From Catenulispora sp. GP43 (lineage in GTDB: Bacteria; Actinomycetota; Actinomycetes; Streptomycetales; Catenulisporaceae): 64,000 nucleotides of DNA. The notes below the pieces were generated by a model, which saw nothing but the letters and a program-made list of their open reading frames with translations, ran no database searches and had not been told where the DNA came from. Below, piece by piece: positions 34,244 through 42,399 of this stretch. Position 1 is the first letter of the stretch, and each line of letters opens with the position of its first letter. The stretch spans positions 186,001-250,000 of the forward strand of contig NZ_JBGCCT010000012.1 in assembly GCF_041260665.1 (NCBI RefSeq). Direction: 5' to 3'. Both the position numbers and the translations under genes were made by a program.

Positions 34244-35410
34244 TCAGCCTTCTGAAATCTCCCGTTCAAGAGGCGTCCGGAACCGCGGCGTCACCCGGTG
34301 CTCCCCCAGCACCGCCCGCAACCGCTCGGCCTCCACCGCGATCGCCGCCTCGGCATCGCCTCCGACGTCCCGCAGCACCGTGGTGACCAGCGTCCCGTCA
34401 GCCCGCTGCGTCCAGCCGCCCACGACCTCGCCGTTCCACCAGACGGTCGGACCCACGTTCCCCGCGCGGTCGAACAACCGCGGCCGGATCCCATCGGCCA
34501 GGTACCACTCGCGCCCCTGCCAGCCCATCGCCGTCGGGTCCAGGCCCGGCAGCAGCGCGGCCCAGGGCTCGGTCGGCGCGACCTGCTCCAGGTCGTCCGG
34601 CAGCACCCAGCCGGCGGCGCCGTCGCCGAGCGTCACCTGCGCCGCGCCCACCGCCTTGAGCGCCTTACGGGCGTCGGTGACCTTCCAGCCGGTCCACCAC
34701 TTCAGGTCCGCCTCCGTGGCCGGCCCGAACGCGTGCAACCAGCGCCGGGCCAGCTCCGCCTGCGCCTCGGCGACCGCGATCTCGGCGTGCCCGTTGCCGG
34801 GCTCCCACCGGTGCTGGCTCGACAGCCACGTCCCGACCGGCCGCCCGCGCACCACCGCGCCGTCGAAGCCGAGCACCCGCAGCACCCGGCCCGAGGCCGG
34901 CTGCCAGGCCTCCCACTTCGTGCCCTTGCCGTACAGGACCTGGTCGCGCAGCCCCGGTACGGACGTGCCCAGCTCCGCACCGGTCGCCGCGCCGCGCCGG
35001 CGGACCTCGGCGACGGTCGCCGCCTCGACCCGCTCCAGCCAGGCGGCGTCCAGGCCGGCGTCGGCCGCGCTCTTGAGCAGCGAGCCGCGTTCCTTGGCCC
35101 ACATCTCGCGGGTCGTCGACGCCTGCACCACCGCGGCCAGGCCGGCCGGGACGACGAACAGCGTCTGCCGCATGCCGTGCATCCGCACCAGCGTCCGGTC
35201 GTCGTACAGGGCCCGCTCGACCTCGCCGAACTCCGGCTTCTCCAGCCGGGCCAGCGCGGACAGATAGACCGTCGCGGCGTCGGTCGCGTGCAGGGCGACC
35301 AGTGCGTCGGCCACGGCCTCCGCGGAGGCCGCCCGCGCGCCCGGGGCCAGCAGGTGGCGCCTCGCCAGCCGGGCCCGGCGTTCCCCGTCGTTCACCACAC
35401 GTGAAGTCAC
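34244..35410 (-). CDS. winged helix DNA-binding domain protein (HTH_42 / YcaQ-like family)
   Basis: This 388-residue protein matches the winged-helix family once called DUF1006: R-R-H-L-L-A-P at the start, H-A-T-D-A-A-T-V-Y-L-S-A, then M-R-Q-T-L-F-V-V-P and W-W-T-G-W-K. Some relatives (AlkZ, YcaQ) are DNA glycosylases acting on interstrand crosslinks or alkylated bases. Function here is not proven. The GTG start at 35410 overlaps the TGA of the small membrane protein gene by 4 nt (GTGA). A longer frame upstream to 35617 is the opposite reading of that gene. Confidence 0.85.
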   Translation of the reverse strand: MTSRVVNDGERRARLARRHLLAPGARAASAEAVADALVALHATDAATVYLSALARLEKPEFGEVERALYDDRTLVRMHGMRQTLFVVPAGLAAVVQASTTREMWAKERGSLLKSAADAGLDAAWLERVEAATVAEVRRRGAATGAELGTSVPGLRDQVLYGKGTKWEAWQPASGRVLRVLGFDGAVVRGRPVGTWLSSQHRWEPGNGHAEIAVAEAQAELARRWLHAFGPATEADLKWWTGWKVTDARKALKAVGAAQVTLGDGAAGWVLPDDLEQVAPTEPWAALLPGLDPTAMGWQGREWYLADGIRPRLFDRAGNVGPTVWWNGEVVGGWTQRADGTLVTTVLRDVGGDAEAAIAVEAERLRAVLGEHRVTPRFRTPLEREISEG

Positions 35411-35646
35411 GCGTTCATCTTGCGCAGCCCCCGCAGCGAGCGCCACCCGATCACGCCGATCGACACCCCGGCCACGATCGACACGGTGACCAGCACCGCG
35501 TGCACCAGGAAGAACGACGTGGGCCCGTTGTCCCAGGACCTCTTGTCGTCCCAGATGGCCTCCATGAAGCGGGGCCAGATGATCACCGACCACACGCCGA
35601 AGGCCAGAAGGAACCACGACGCGACACGCCCGAGTTTCACTCGCAC
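35407..35646 (-). CDS. SCO4848-type small membrane protein
   Basis: This 79-residue protein has two membrane segments (about 8-24 and 44-66) around a polar loop W-D-N-G-P-T-S-F-F-L-V-H. It matches a conserved actinobacterial family known from SCO4848 of Streptomyces; the function is unknown. It is translationally coupled to the winged-helix gene and divergent from dnaE. Confidence 0.85.
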   Translation of the reverse strand: MRVKLGRVASWFLLAFGVWSVIIWPRFMEAIWDDKRSWDNGPTSFFLVHAVLVTVSIVAGVSIGVIGWRSLRGLRKMNA

Positions 35647-35762
35647 ACTCCTACCTACCAGCAGATCCGTAGGCAGCCTATCGGCACCCGCCGCCCTCCC
35701 CCGCGAACCGGATTAGACTCTCGGTGCCCCACCGAAGCCGCGCCACCGCAGGAGGATCCTCC

Positions 35763-38700
35763 GTGTCCGATTCCTTCGTCCACCTGCACGTTCACACCGA
35801 GTATTCGATGCTCGACGGTGCGGCACGGCTGAAGGACATGTTCAAGCATGCCGCCTCGCTCGGCATGCCCGCGGTGGCGATGACGGACCACGGCAACATG
35901 CACGGCGCGGCCGACTTCACCAAGCAGGCGATGGGCGCAGGGATCAAGCCGATCCTCGGGATCGAGGCGTACGTCGCACCGGAGTCGCGCTACAACCAGA
36001 AGCCGATCCGCTGGGGCCAGCCGCACCAGAAGTCCGACGACGTCTCCGGCGGTGGCCTCTACGGCCACGCCACCATCTGGGCCAAGGACGTCACCGGCCT
36101 GCAGAACCTCACCAAGCTCTCCTCCCGGGCTTTCACCGAAGGCTTCGCGCGCAAGTACCCGCGCATGGACGCCGAGCTCATGGCGCAGCACTCCGCCGGT
36201 CTGATGGCCACCACCGGCTGCCCCTCGGGCTTCGTCCAGACCCGGCTGCGCCTGGGCCAGTTCGACGAAGCCCTCGCTGCCGCCGCGCAGTACCAGGAGA
36301 TCTTCGGCAAGGACAACTTCTACCTGGAGCTGATGGACCACGGTCTCGACATCGAGACGAAGGTCCGCGACGGGCTGTTGGACATCGGCAAGCGGCTGAA
36401 CATCCCGCCGGTGGTGACCAACGACTCGCACTACACCTACCGCGAAGAGTCCGCCGCGCATGACGCGCTGCTGTGCATCCAGACCGCCTCGAACGTCGCC
36501 GACCCGGACCGTTTCCGGTTCGGGGGCGACGGCTACTACCTGAAGTCGGCCGACGAGATGCGGGCGATCGCGGCGAACGACGAGATCTGGCAGGAGGGCT
36601 GCCGGAACACGCTGCTGATCGCGGAGAAGGTGAACCCGGAGGGCATGTTCGCCTACCGGAACCTGATGCCGCGCCTGGAGGCGCCGGACGGCCTGACCGA
36701 GGACCAGTGGTTCCGCAAGCTCGCCTACGACGGCCTGAACAAGCGCTTCCCGGCCGGGGTGCCGGACGAGAAGACCTACCACGACCGGCTGGAATTCGAG
36801 CTCGACGTCATCTTGTCGATGGGCTTCCCGTCCTACTTCATCGTGGTCGCCGACTTCATCAACTGGGCCAAGGACAACGGCATCGCCGTGGGCCCGGGCC
36901 GCGGTTCGGCCGCAGGCTCGCTGGTGGCCTGGTCGCTGGGCATCACCGACGTCGACCCGATCCCGTTCGACCTGCTGTTCGAGCGGTTCCTGAACCCCGA
37001 CCGCGTCACCCCGCCCGACATCGACATCGACTTCGACGACCGCCGCCGCTCAGACGTGATCCGGTACGTCACCGAGAAATACGGCGAGGACAAGGTCGCG
37101 ATGATCGCCACCTTCGGCCGGATCAAGGCCAAGGCGGCGATCAAGGACTCCAGCCGGATCCTGGGCTACCCGTTCGCGATGGGCGACCGCATCACCAAGG
37201 CGATGCCGCCGGACGTGATGGGCAAGTCGATGCCGCTGAGCGGCGTGTTCGACAGCAACCACCCGCGATACGGCGAGGCCGGCGAGATCCGCGGGATGTA
37301 CGAGCAGGACGCGGACGTCAAGAAGGTCATCGACACCGGCCGCGGCGTGGAGGGCCTGATCCGGCAGCCCGGTGTGCACGCGGCCGGCGTCATCATCTCC
37401 CCGGAGACGATCACCGACCACGTCCCGGTCATGATGCGCCCGGCCGACGGCGTCATCATCACGCAGTTCGACTACCCGACCTGCGAGGAAATCGGCCTGA
37501 TCAAGATGGACTTCCTGGGCCTCAGGAACCTGACGATCATCACCGACGCCCTGAACAACGTCGAGACCACCACCGGCAAGAAGCTCAACACGCTGGAGTT
37601 CCCGCTCGACGACCCGCTGACCTACGAGCTGCTGTGCAAGGGCGACACGCTGGGCGTGTTCCAGCTCGACGGCGGGCCGCTGCGCTCGCTGCTGCGCCAG
37701 ATGCGCCCGGACAACTTCGAAGACGTCTCGGCCATCATCGCCCTGTACCGCCCGGGCCCGATGGGTGCGAACTCGCACATCAACTACGCCGAGCGCAAGA
37801 ACAACCGGCAGCCGATCACGCCGATCCACCCGGAGCTGGAAGCGCCGCTGAAGGAAGTCCTGGGCGTCAGCTACGGCCTGATCATCTACCAGGAGCAGGT
37901 GATGGCGGCCGCGCGGGTGCTCGCCGGCTACTCCCTGGCCCAGGCCGACCTGCTGCGCCGGGCGATGGGCAAGAAGAAGAAGGAAGTCCTCGACAAGGAG
38001 TACGTGGGCTTCGAGAAGGGCATGGCCGACAACGGCTATTCGGCCCAGGCCACCAAGGCGGTGTGGGACGTCCTGGTCCCGTTCGCCGACTACGCGTTCA
38101 ACAAGTCGCACTCGGTCGCCTACGGCTTCATCGCGTATCAGACCGCGTACCTGAAGGCCCACTATCCGGCCGAGTACATGGCCGCGCTGCTCACCTCGAC
38201 GGCCACCGACAAGGACCGCTCGGCGATCTACCTGGCCGAGTGCCGCCGGATGGGCATCAAGGTGCTCCCCCCGGACGTCAACGACTCGCTGCACCAGTTC
38301 ACCCCGGTCGGCACCGACATCCGCTTCGGCCTCGGCGCGATCCGCAACGTCGGCGAGAACGTGGTCTCCTCGATCATCGCCACCCGCAAGTCCAAGGGCC
38401 GGTTCACCTCCTTCAACGACTTCCTGGCCAAGGTGGACCTGCCGGTCTGCAACAAGAGGACGATCGAGTCGCTGATCAAGGCCGGCGCCTTCGACTCCCT
38501 GGGGCACTCCCGGCGCGGGCTGATCGAGCAGCACGAGCGCGCGATCGACTCGGTGGTGGACGTCAAGAAGCAGGAGGCGCTCGGCCAGGACTCGCTGTTC
38601 GGCTCGCTGCTGGACGGCGGCCAGGAGGCCATAACGGGCGGCATCGAGCTGGCCTTCTCCGACATCGAGTGGGACAAGAAGGTGCTGCTCGGCTTCGAGC

Positions 38701-39335
38701 GGGAGATGCTGGGGCTGTACGTCTCGGACCATCCGCTCTCCGGCGTGGAGAACCTGCTGGCGTCCAAGGCCGACTGCTCGATCGCCTCGCTCACCGGCGA
38801 GAACGACCGCGCCGACGGCTCCATCGTCACCATCGCCGGCCTGGTCGCCGGGCTCGCCCGCAAGGTCACCAAGCAGGGCAACACCTGGGCCGCGGCCTCC
38901 ATCGAGGACCTCGAGGGCGGCATCGAGACGATGTTCTTCCCGCAGACCTACCAGCTGTACTCCACGCAGCTGGCCGAGGACGCGGTGGTCGTGGTGAAGG
39001 GCCGGCTGGACAAGCGCGACGAGGTGCCCAAGCTGATCGCGATGGAGGTCGCGATGCTCGACATCTCCTCGGCCGGCAGCAGCGCCCCGGTGGTGCTGCA
39101 CGTCTCGGAGAACCGGGTGATCCCGGCGACCGTGGAGCGGCTGAAGCGGATCCTCACCCGGCACCCCGGCACCACCCCGGTGCGGATGCACCTGAAGGGC
39201 CGGGAGGACAAGGTGGTCCGGTACCAGCTCGGCGACAACCTGCGGGTGGCGAACTCGCCGGCGCTGAGCTCCGATCTCAAGGTCCTGCTGGGCGCCGGCT
39301 GCTTCGGTGCGGACCCCTCGCAGACGGCGGAGTGA
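35763..39335 (+). CDS. dnaE: DNA polymerase III alpha subunit
   Basis: This 1190-residue replicative polymerase begins with a PHP domain (H-V-H-T-E-Y-S-M-L-D-G). The catalytic palm carries P-D-I-D-I-D-F-D-D with Asp419 and Asp421 and the glycine-rich G-P-G-R-G-S-A-A-G-S-L. Finger, helix-hairpin-helix and OB-fold regions follow in the usual order. It is the main chromosomal replicase (DnaE1 type by length and gene context). The GTG at 35763 has AGGAGG 7 nt upstream; a longer in-frame start at 35724 lies before this Shine-Dalgarno. A nitroreductase gene follows after 2 bp. Confidence 0.96.
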   Translation: MSDSFVHLHVHTEYSMLDGAARLKDMFKHAASLGMPAVAMTDHGNMHGAADFTKQAMGAGIKPILGIEAYVAPESRYNQKPIRWGQPHQKSDDVSGGGLYGHATIWAKDVTGLQNLTKLSSRAFTEGFARKYPRMDAELMAQHSAGLMATTGCPSGFVQTRLRLGQFDEALAAAAQYQEIFGKDNFYLELMDHGLDIETKVRDGLLDIGKRLNIPPVVTNDSHYTYREESAAHDALLCIQTASNVADPDRFRFGGDGYYLKSADEMRAIAANDEIWQEGCRNTLLIAEKVNPEGMFAYRNLMPRLEAPDGLTEDQWFRKLAYDGLNKRFPAGVPDEKTYHDRLEFELDVILSMGFPSYFIVVADFINWAKDNGIAVGPGRGSAAGSLVAWSLGITDVDPIPFDLLFERFLNPDRVTPPDIDIDFDDRRRSDVIRYVTEKYGEDKVAMIATFGRIKAKAAIKDSSRILGYPFAMGDRITKAMPPDVMGKSMPLSGVFDSNHPRYGEAGEIRGMYEQDADVKKVIDTGRGVEGLIRQPGVHAAGVIISPETITDHVPVMMRPADGVIITQFDYPTCEEIGLIKMDFLGLRNLTIITDALNNVETTTGKKLNTLEFPLDDPLTYELLCKGDTLGVFQLDGGPLRSLLRQMRPDNFEDVSAIIALYRPGPMGANSHINYAERKNNRQPITPIHPELEAPLKEVLGVSYGLIIYQEQVMAAARVLAGYSLAQADLLRRAMGKKKKEVLDKEYVGFEKGMADNGYSAQATKAVWDVLVPFADYAFNKSHSVAYGFIAYQTAYLKAHYPAEYMAALLTSTATDKDRSAIYLAECRRMGIKVLPPDVNDSLHQFTPVGTDIRFGLGAIRNVGENVVSSIIATRKSKGRFTSFNDFLAKVDLPVCNKRTIESLIKAGAFDSLGHSRRGLIEQHERAIDSVVDVKKQEALGQDSLFGSLLDGGQEAITGGIELAFSDIEWDKKVLLGFEREMLGLYVSDHPLSGVENLLASKADCSIASLTGENDRADGSIVTIAGLVAGLARKVTKQGNTWAAASIEDLEGGIETMFFPQTYQLYSTQLAEDAVVVVKGRLDKRDEVPKLIAMEVAMLDISSAGSSAPVVLHVSENRVIPATVERLKRILTRHPGTTPVRMHLKGREDKVVRYQLGDNLRVANSPALSSDLKVLLGAGCFGADPSQTAE

Positions 39336-39337
39336 GC

Positions 39338-39970
39338 ATGGAATTCCAGGATGTGATCCGCAAGCGGAAGATGGTCCGGGCCTTCACGACCGAGCCCATC
39401 GCCCCGGAGGTGAGCGAGCGCCTGCTGCGCGCCGCCAACCGGGCGCCGTCCGCCGGGTTCTCGCAGGGGTACGCGATGCTCGTGCTGGAGTCGGCCGAGG
39501 ACCGCTCCGCCTTCTGGGAGGCGATGGATCCCGAGGGCGAGTACGAGGGCACGCCGCTGCGCAACGCGCAGATGATCGTGATCCCCTGCTCCAACAAGGA
39601 CATCTACCTCGACCGCTATGCCCGGCCCGACAAGGGCTGGTCCGACCGGGACGAGGCCCGCTGGCCGGTGCCGTTCTGGCACATCGACACCGGCATGCTG
39701 ACGATGCTGCTGCTGCTCGCGGTGGTCGAGGAGGGACTCGGGGCGCTGTACTTCGGGATCCCCCCGACCTCGATCGGCAACGTGCGCGCGGAGTTCGGGA
39801 TCCCGGCGGAGTTCACGCCGATCGGCGCGGTCGCGATCGGGCACCCGGACGAGGACCGGGACGCCCGGCAGAAGACGTCGCGCAAGACGATCAAGCGGCG
39901 GACGGTCGAGGACATCACGCATCGCGGACGCTGGCAGGCCCAGACCGAGGCCCAGACCGACAAGGACTGA
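39338..39970 (+). CDS. nitroreductase-family FMN enzyme
   Basis: This 210-residue protein has the nitroreductase fold: R-K-R-K-M-V-R-A-F near the start, A-P-S-A-G-F-S-Q-G-Y for FMN phosphate, and G-L-G-A-L-Y-F-G-I-P in the second half. It probably reduces quinones, nitro compounds or flavin-type substrates with NAD(P)H in the cytoplasm. The start is 2 bp after the dnaE stop, so it is co-transcribed with dnaE. Substrate unknown. Confidence 0.88.
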   Translation: MEFQDVIRKRKMVRAFTTEPIAPEVSERLLRAANRAPSAGFSQGYAMLVLESAEDRSAFWEAMDPEGEYEGTPLRNAQMIVIPCSNKDIYLDRYARPDKGWSDRDEARWPVPFWHIDTGMLTMLLLLAVVEEGLGALYFGIPPTSIGNVRAEFGIPAEFTPIGAVAIGHPDEDRDARQKTSRKTIKRRTVEDITHRGRWQAQTEAQTDKD

Positions 39971-40002
39971 ACGCCCTTGCGGTGATCTGCGACAGTGAGA
40001 CT

Positions 40003-40842
40003 GTGATTTCCTTCGCGGAGCTGACCGAAGTCGAAAACATCATCCGTTCCGTCAACGAGAAAGCGGTCCTGCCGCGCTTCCGGAGCCTGAACGACTCCGA
40101 CGTCGCCATGAAGGGCCCGATGGACCCGGTCACGGTCGCCGACCGCGAGGCCGAGGACCTGCTGCGCGAGCACCTCACCACGTTCCTCCCCGGCTCGGTC
40201 GTCGTCGGCGAGGAGGCGGTGTCCGAGGACGCCTCGGTCCTGGACGCCCTCACCGGCAGCGCACCGGTGTGGATCGTCGATCCCATCGACGGCACCCGCA
40301 ACTTCATCGCCGGCTCCGGCCGCTTCTCCACGCTGGTGGCACTGTCCGTGGGCGGCGTGCTCCTCGCGTCCTGGTCCTACGCACCGGTGCTGGGACGCAT
40401 CGGCACGGCCCTGGCCGGCCACGGCGCCCGCGTGGACGGCCGGCCGGCCCGCGTGGCCCCGGCCGCCGACCCCGCCGCCCCGACACTGCCGATCACCACC
40501 AGCCACCCGGTCTGGTGGCCCGCCGGCTACGGCCGCGGCGTGGACGCGATGCGCGCGGCGGACCTGGACGTCCGCTACTTCGACGCGTGCGGCATCGAAT
40601 ACCTCGACCTGGCCACCGGATCGCGCTCGGGGATGGTGATCACCTGGGAGTACTGCTGGGACCACGCCGCCGGCCTGCTCCTGGTCGCCGAGGCCGGCGG
40701 CCATGTCGCCGCGCTGGACGGCTCGCCGGTGCGGCTGGAGGGCGGCAACGTGCTGCCGTTCATCGCCTCGGCGCAGGCGCGGACGACGGATCGGATCCGG
40801 CAGATCATCACGGAGTCGGCGGCGGGGCCGGCTGCCGTGTGA
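40003..40842 (+). CDS. inositol-monophosphatase-family phosphatase
   Basis: This 279-residue magnesium-dependent phosphatase has the metal motifs V-V-G-E-E, W-I-V-D-P-I-D-G-T-R-N-F and W-D-H-A-A-G of the IMPase family. Members act on inositol phosphate, histidinol phosphate or 3'-phosphoadenosine phosphates. Which of these applies cannot be told from sequence. The start is GTG at 40003; another GTG lies at 39982. It stands 32 bp after the nitroreductase. Confidence 0.88.
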   Translation: MISFAELTEVENIIRSVNEKAVLPRFRSLNDSDVAMKGPMDPVTVADREAEDLLREHLTTFLPGSVVVGEEAVSEDASVLDALTGSAPVWIVDPIDGTRNFIAGSGRFSTLVALSVGGVLLASWSYAPVLGRIGTALAGHGARVDGRPARVAPAADPAAPTLPITTSHPVWWPAGYGRGVDAMRAADLDVRYFDACGIEYLDLATGSRSGMVITWEYCWDHAAGLLLVAEAGGHVAALDGSPVRLEGGNVLPFIASAQARTTDRIRQIITESAAGPAAV

Positions 40843-40870
40843 GGCGCTGCCCCGGAACCCCTATCTGCGG

Positions 40871-41053
40871 ATGTCCGTCGACATCGACGGCACGGTCCAC
40901 GAGACGGTCAGCGGTTCGTTCGAGGAGTGCCTCGACGAGATCGAGCACTCACTGTGGCGTGGGTTCCGGAGAGCTACCTCTGCGAAGAGTTCGAGTTCCG
41001 GCGCCATATGCCTTGACAGACATATAACCGAAAAGGAATACTCGCTGTCATGA
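40871..41053 (+). CDS. possible 60-residue hypothetical protein or gene remnant
   Basis: From the ATG at 40871 the first 33 codons (MSVDIDGTVHETVSGSFEEC and on) have strong GC3 bias and look coding. From about 40972 the bias is lost and the frame runs through the ArsR promoter to end at 41053 in an ATGA overlap with the ArsR start. I do not recognise it. It is probably a truncated remnant rather than a working gene. Confidence 0.3.
   Translation: MSVDIDGTVHETVSGSFEECLDEIEHSLWRGFRRATSAKSSSSGAICLDRHITEKEYSLS
41013..41042 (+). promoter_or_regulatory. promoter of the ArsR-SRPBCC operon
   Basis: TTGACA (41013-41018) is followed after 18 bp by AATACT (41037-41042), which ends 7 nt before the ATG at 41050. 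Transcription would begin at or near the start codon, giving a leaderless mRNA. Repeated CATAT words around the -35 could belong to an ArsR operator. Confidence 0.6.
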
Positions 41054-41367
41054 CAGTCGCTGCAGCCTTCCAAGCCCTCGGCGAACCCCGCAGGCTGGCG
41101 ATCCTGGACCTCCTGCGCGAAGGCGAGAAATCCGTCGGCGAGCTGTCCGACCGCCTGGGCGCGAGCCAACCCGCGGTGTCCAAGCACCTGCGCGCCCTGC
41201 GGGAAGCGGGCCTCGTCGAGGTGCGTCCCGACGCACAGCACCGCTACTACCGCATACGGCCCGAACCGCTGGCCGAGGTCGACGACTGGCTGGCGCAGTA
41301 CCGGTGGCTGTGGACGCGGAGCCTGGACCGCCTGGAAGCACATCTGGAAGACCGGAGGAAGACATGA
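41050..41367 (+). CDS. ArsR-family transcriptional regulator
   Basis: This 105-residue winged-helix protein begins with F-Q-A-L-G-E-P-R-R-L-A-I-L-D-L-L and has the recognition region G-A-S-Q-P-A-V-S-K-H-L-R-A-L. It lacks the Cys pattern of metal-sensing ArsR proteins. It belongs to the group always paired with an SRPBCC/AHSA1 gene, here overlapping by ATGA. It probably represses its own operon. Confidence 0.92.
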   Translation: MTVAAAFQALGEPRRLAILDLLREGEKSVGELSDRLGASQPAVSKHLRALREAGLVEVRPDAQHRYYRIRPEPLAEVDDWLAQYRWLWTRSLDRLEAHLEDRRKT

Positions 41368-41873
41368 GCGAAGCGACGTTGACGACCGGCGGGACGCAGG
41401 GTGCCGCGATCCGGCTGGAGCGCGCGCTGCCCGATCCGCCGACCGTCGTGTGGCGGGCGCTGACCGAGCGCGAGCAGCTCAAGGCGTGGTTCCCGTGCGA
41501 TGTGATAGTCGACGGCGGGCGCTGGGAGCCCGGTGCCGGCCTCAGCTTCGTGTTCGGGGCCGAGGCGGACGGGCTGATCATGAAGGGCGAGGTGCTGGAG
41601 GCACGCGAGCCGGAATCGCTGGCCTTCACCTGGGGCGAGGAGACGCTGCGCTTCACCCTGAGCCCGCAAGGCACCGGCACCCTGCTGGTGCTGGTCGACG
41701 AACTGCGCCCGGGCATCGCCGCGCGCAACGCCGCGGGCTGGGAAGGGTGCCTGGAGCTGCTGGCCGGCGGCACCCGGGACAAGGACACCTGGCGGCCACT
41801 GTTCGAGCGCTACACCGCCTTGTTCTCGCCGACGCTCGGCGAGCAGGAGGGTCCGCCCGCGGGGATGGAGTGA
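41364..41873 (+). CDS. SRPBCC (AHSA1-like) domain protein
   Basis: This 169-residue protein has the activator-of-Hsp90-like START-type fold, with the typical V-W-R-A-L-T-E-R-E-Q-L-K-A-W-F-P near the start and a C-terminal helix G-W-E-G-C-L-E-L-L. Members bind hydrophobic ligands; its role is unknown. It is coupled to the ArsR gene (ATGA) with GGAGGA 4 nt before the ATG. Confidence 0.9.
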   Translation: MSEATLTTGGTQGAAIRLERALPDPPTVVWRALTEREQLKAWFPCDVIVDGGRWEPGAGLSFVFGAEADGLIMKGEVLEAREPESLAFTWGEETLRFTLSPQGTGTLLVLVDELRPGIAARNAAGWEGCLELLAGGTRDKDTWRPLFERYTALFSPTLGEQEGPPAGME

Positions 41874-41875
41874 GC

Positions 41876-41896
41876 CGCGGGGAGACCGTCCCCGCG
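41876..41896 (+). terminator. hairpin after the ArsR-SRPBCC operon
   Basis: Perfect 8-bp arms (CGCGGGGA) with a 5-nt loop begin 3 nt after the stop codon. Confidence 0.6.
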
Positions 41897-41899
41897 CGG

Positions 41900-42399
41900 G
41901 GTGATTCAGTGTTCAGCACGTAAAAGCCCCGGATCCAGCCCTGCGCGTCCAGCGTGACCCGGCCGGTATCCGCCGTTGCGCGCGGCCAGATCGGTGCGGA
42001 GCGCCTCGGGCGGCGGCGCGCCGTCCCACAGAGGCCCGACATCTCGACAATATCGATATCAGAGTTCTGGGTCACCGCGACGGATTCTGCGGCGGATTCC
42101 GCGGCGGATTCCTTTATGTGCGCGCAAACCGGAGATACCGGCCGAACCCAGCAACCCATTGATTTGATCATCGGCGGCAGGGCATTCTGGAAGGCTTGCC
42201 AGGCGCCGGAATATATCCCGCGTCTGCTTCGCCCTGCCCGCTTGCGTACCGGGCACGTCGGCGACAAGTGTTGTTCATCTAAAAGTTCTGTCAAAGTCTC
42301 TATGCACCTTAAGTGCTGATCTGTACTTTCCGTTGTGGGCTTCGCCCTGCACTCTCCGCCCTCACCCCCACCTGTCCCGCCACATTCAGGAGAACCGGA
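41900..42399. other. 500-bp gap with protein-like remnants and a 12-bp repeat
   Basis: No intact gene is seen. On the minus strand, two frames carry GC3-biased, protein-like sequence: D-V-G-P-L-W-D-G-A-P-P-P-E (around 42040-41965), then R-V-T-L-D-A-Q-G-W-I-R-G-F-Y-V-L-N (around 41960-41910). A one-base change would join them. This looks like the C-terminus of a decayed gene; I cannot name the family. The palindrome ATATCGATAT lies at 42050-42059 and three tandem 12-bp units at 42077-42112. Confidence 0.4.
42077..42112 (+). repeat. three tandem 12-bp repeats (GCGGCGGATTCC)
   Basis: Two perfect units GCGGCGGATTCC follow one variant GCGACGGATTCT in the gap before the phospholipase-like gene. 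Confidence 0.8.

Noticed and set aside
36473-39337. Long open frame inside dnaE leading into the nitroreductase
   Set aside because: Only the part from 39338 is coding; the upstream part is a dnaE shadow in another frame.
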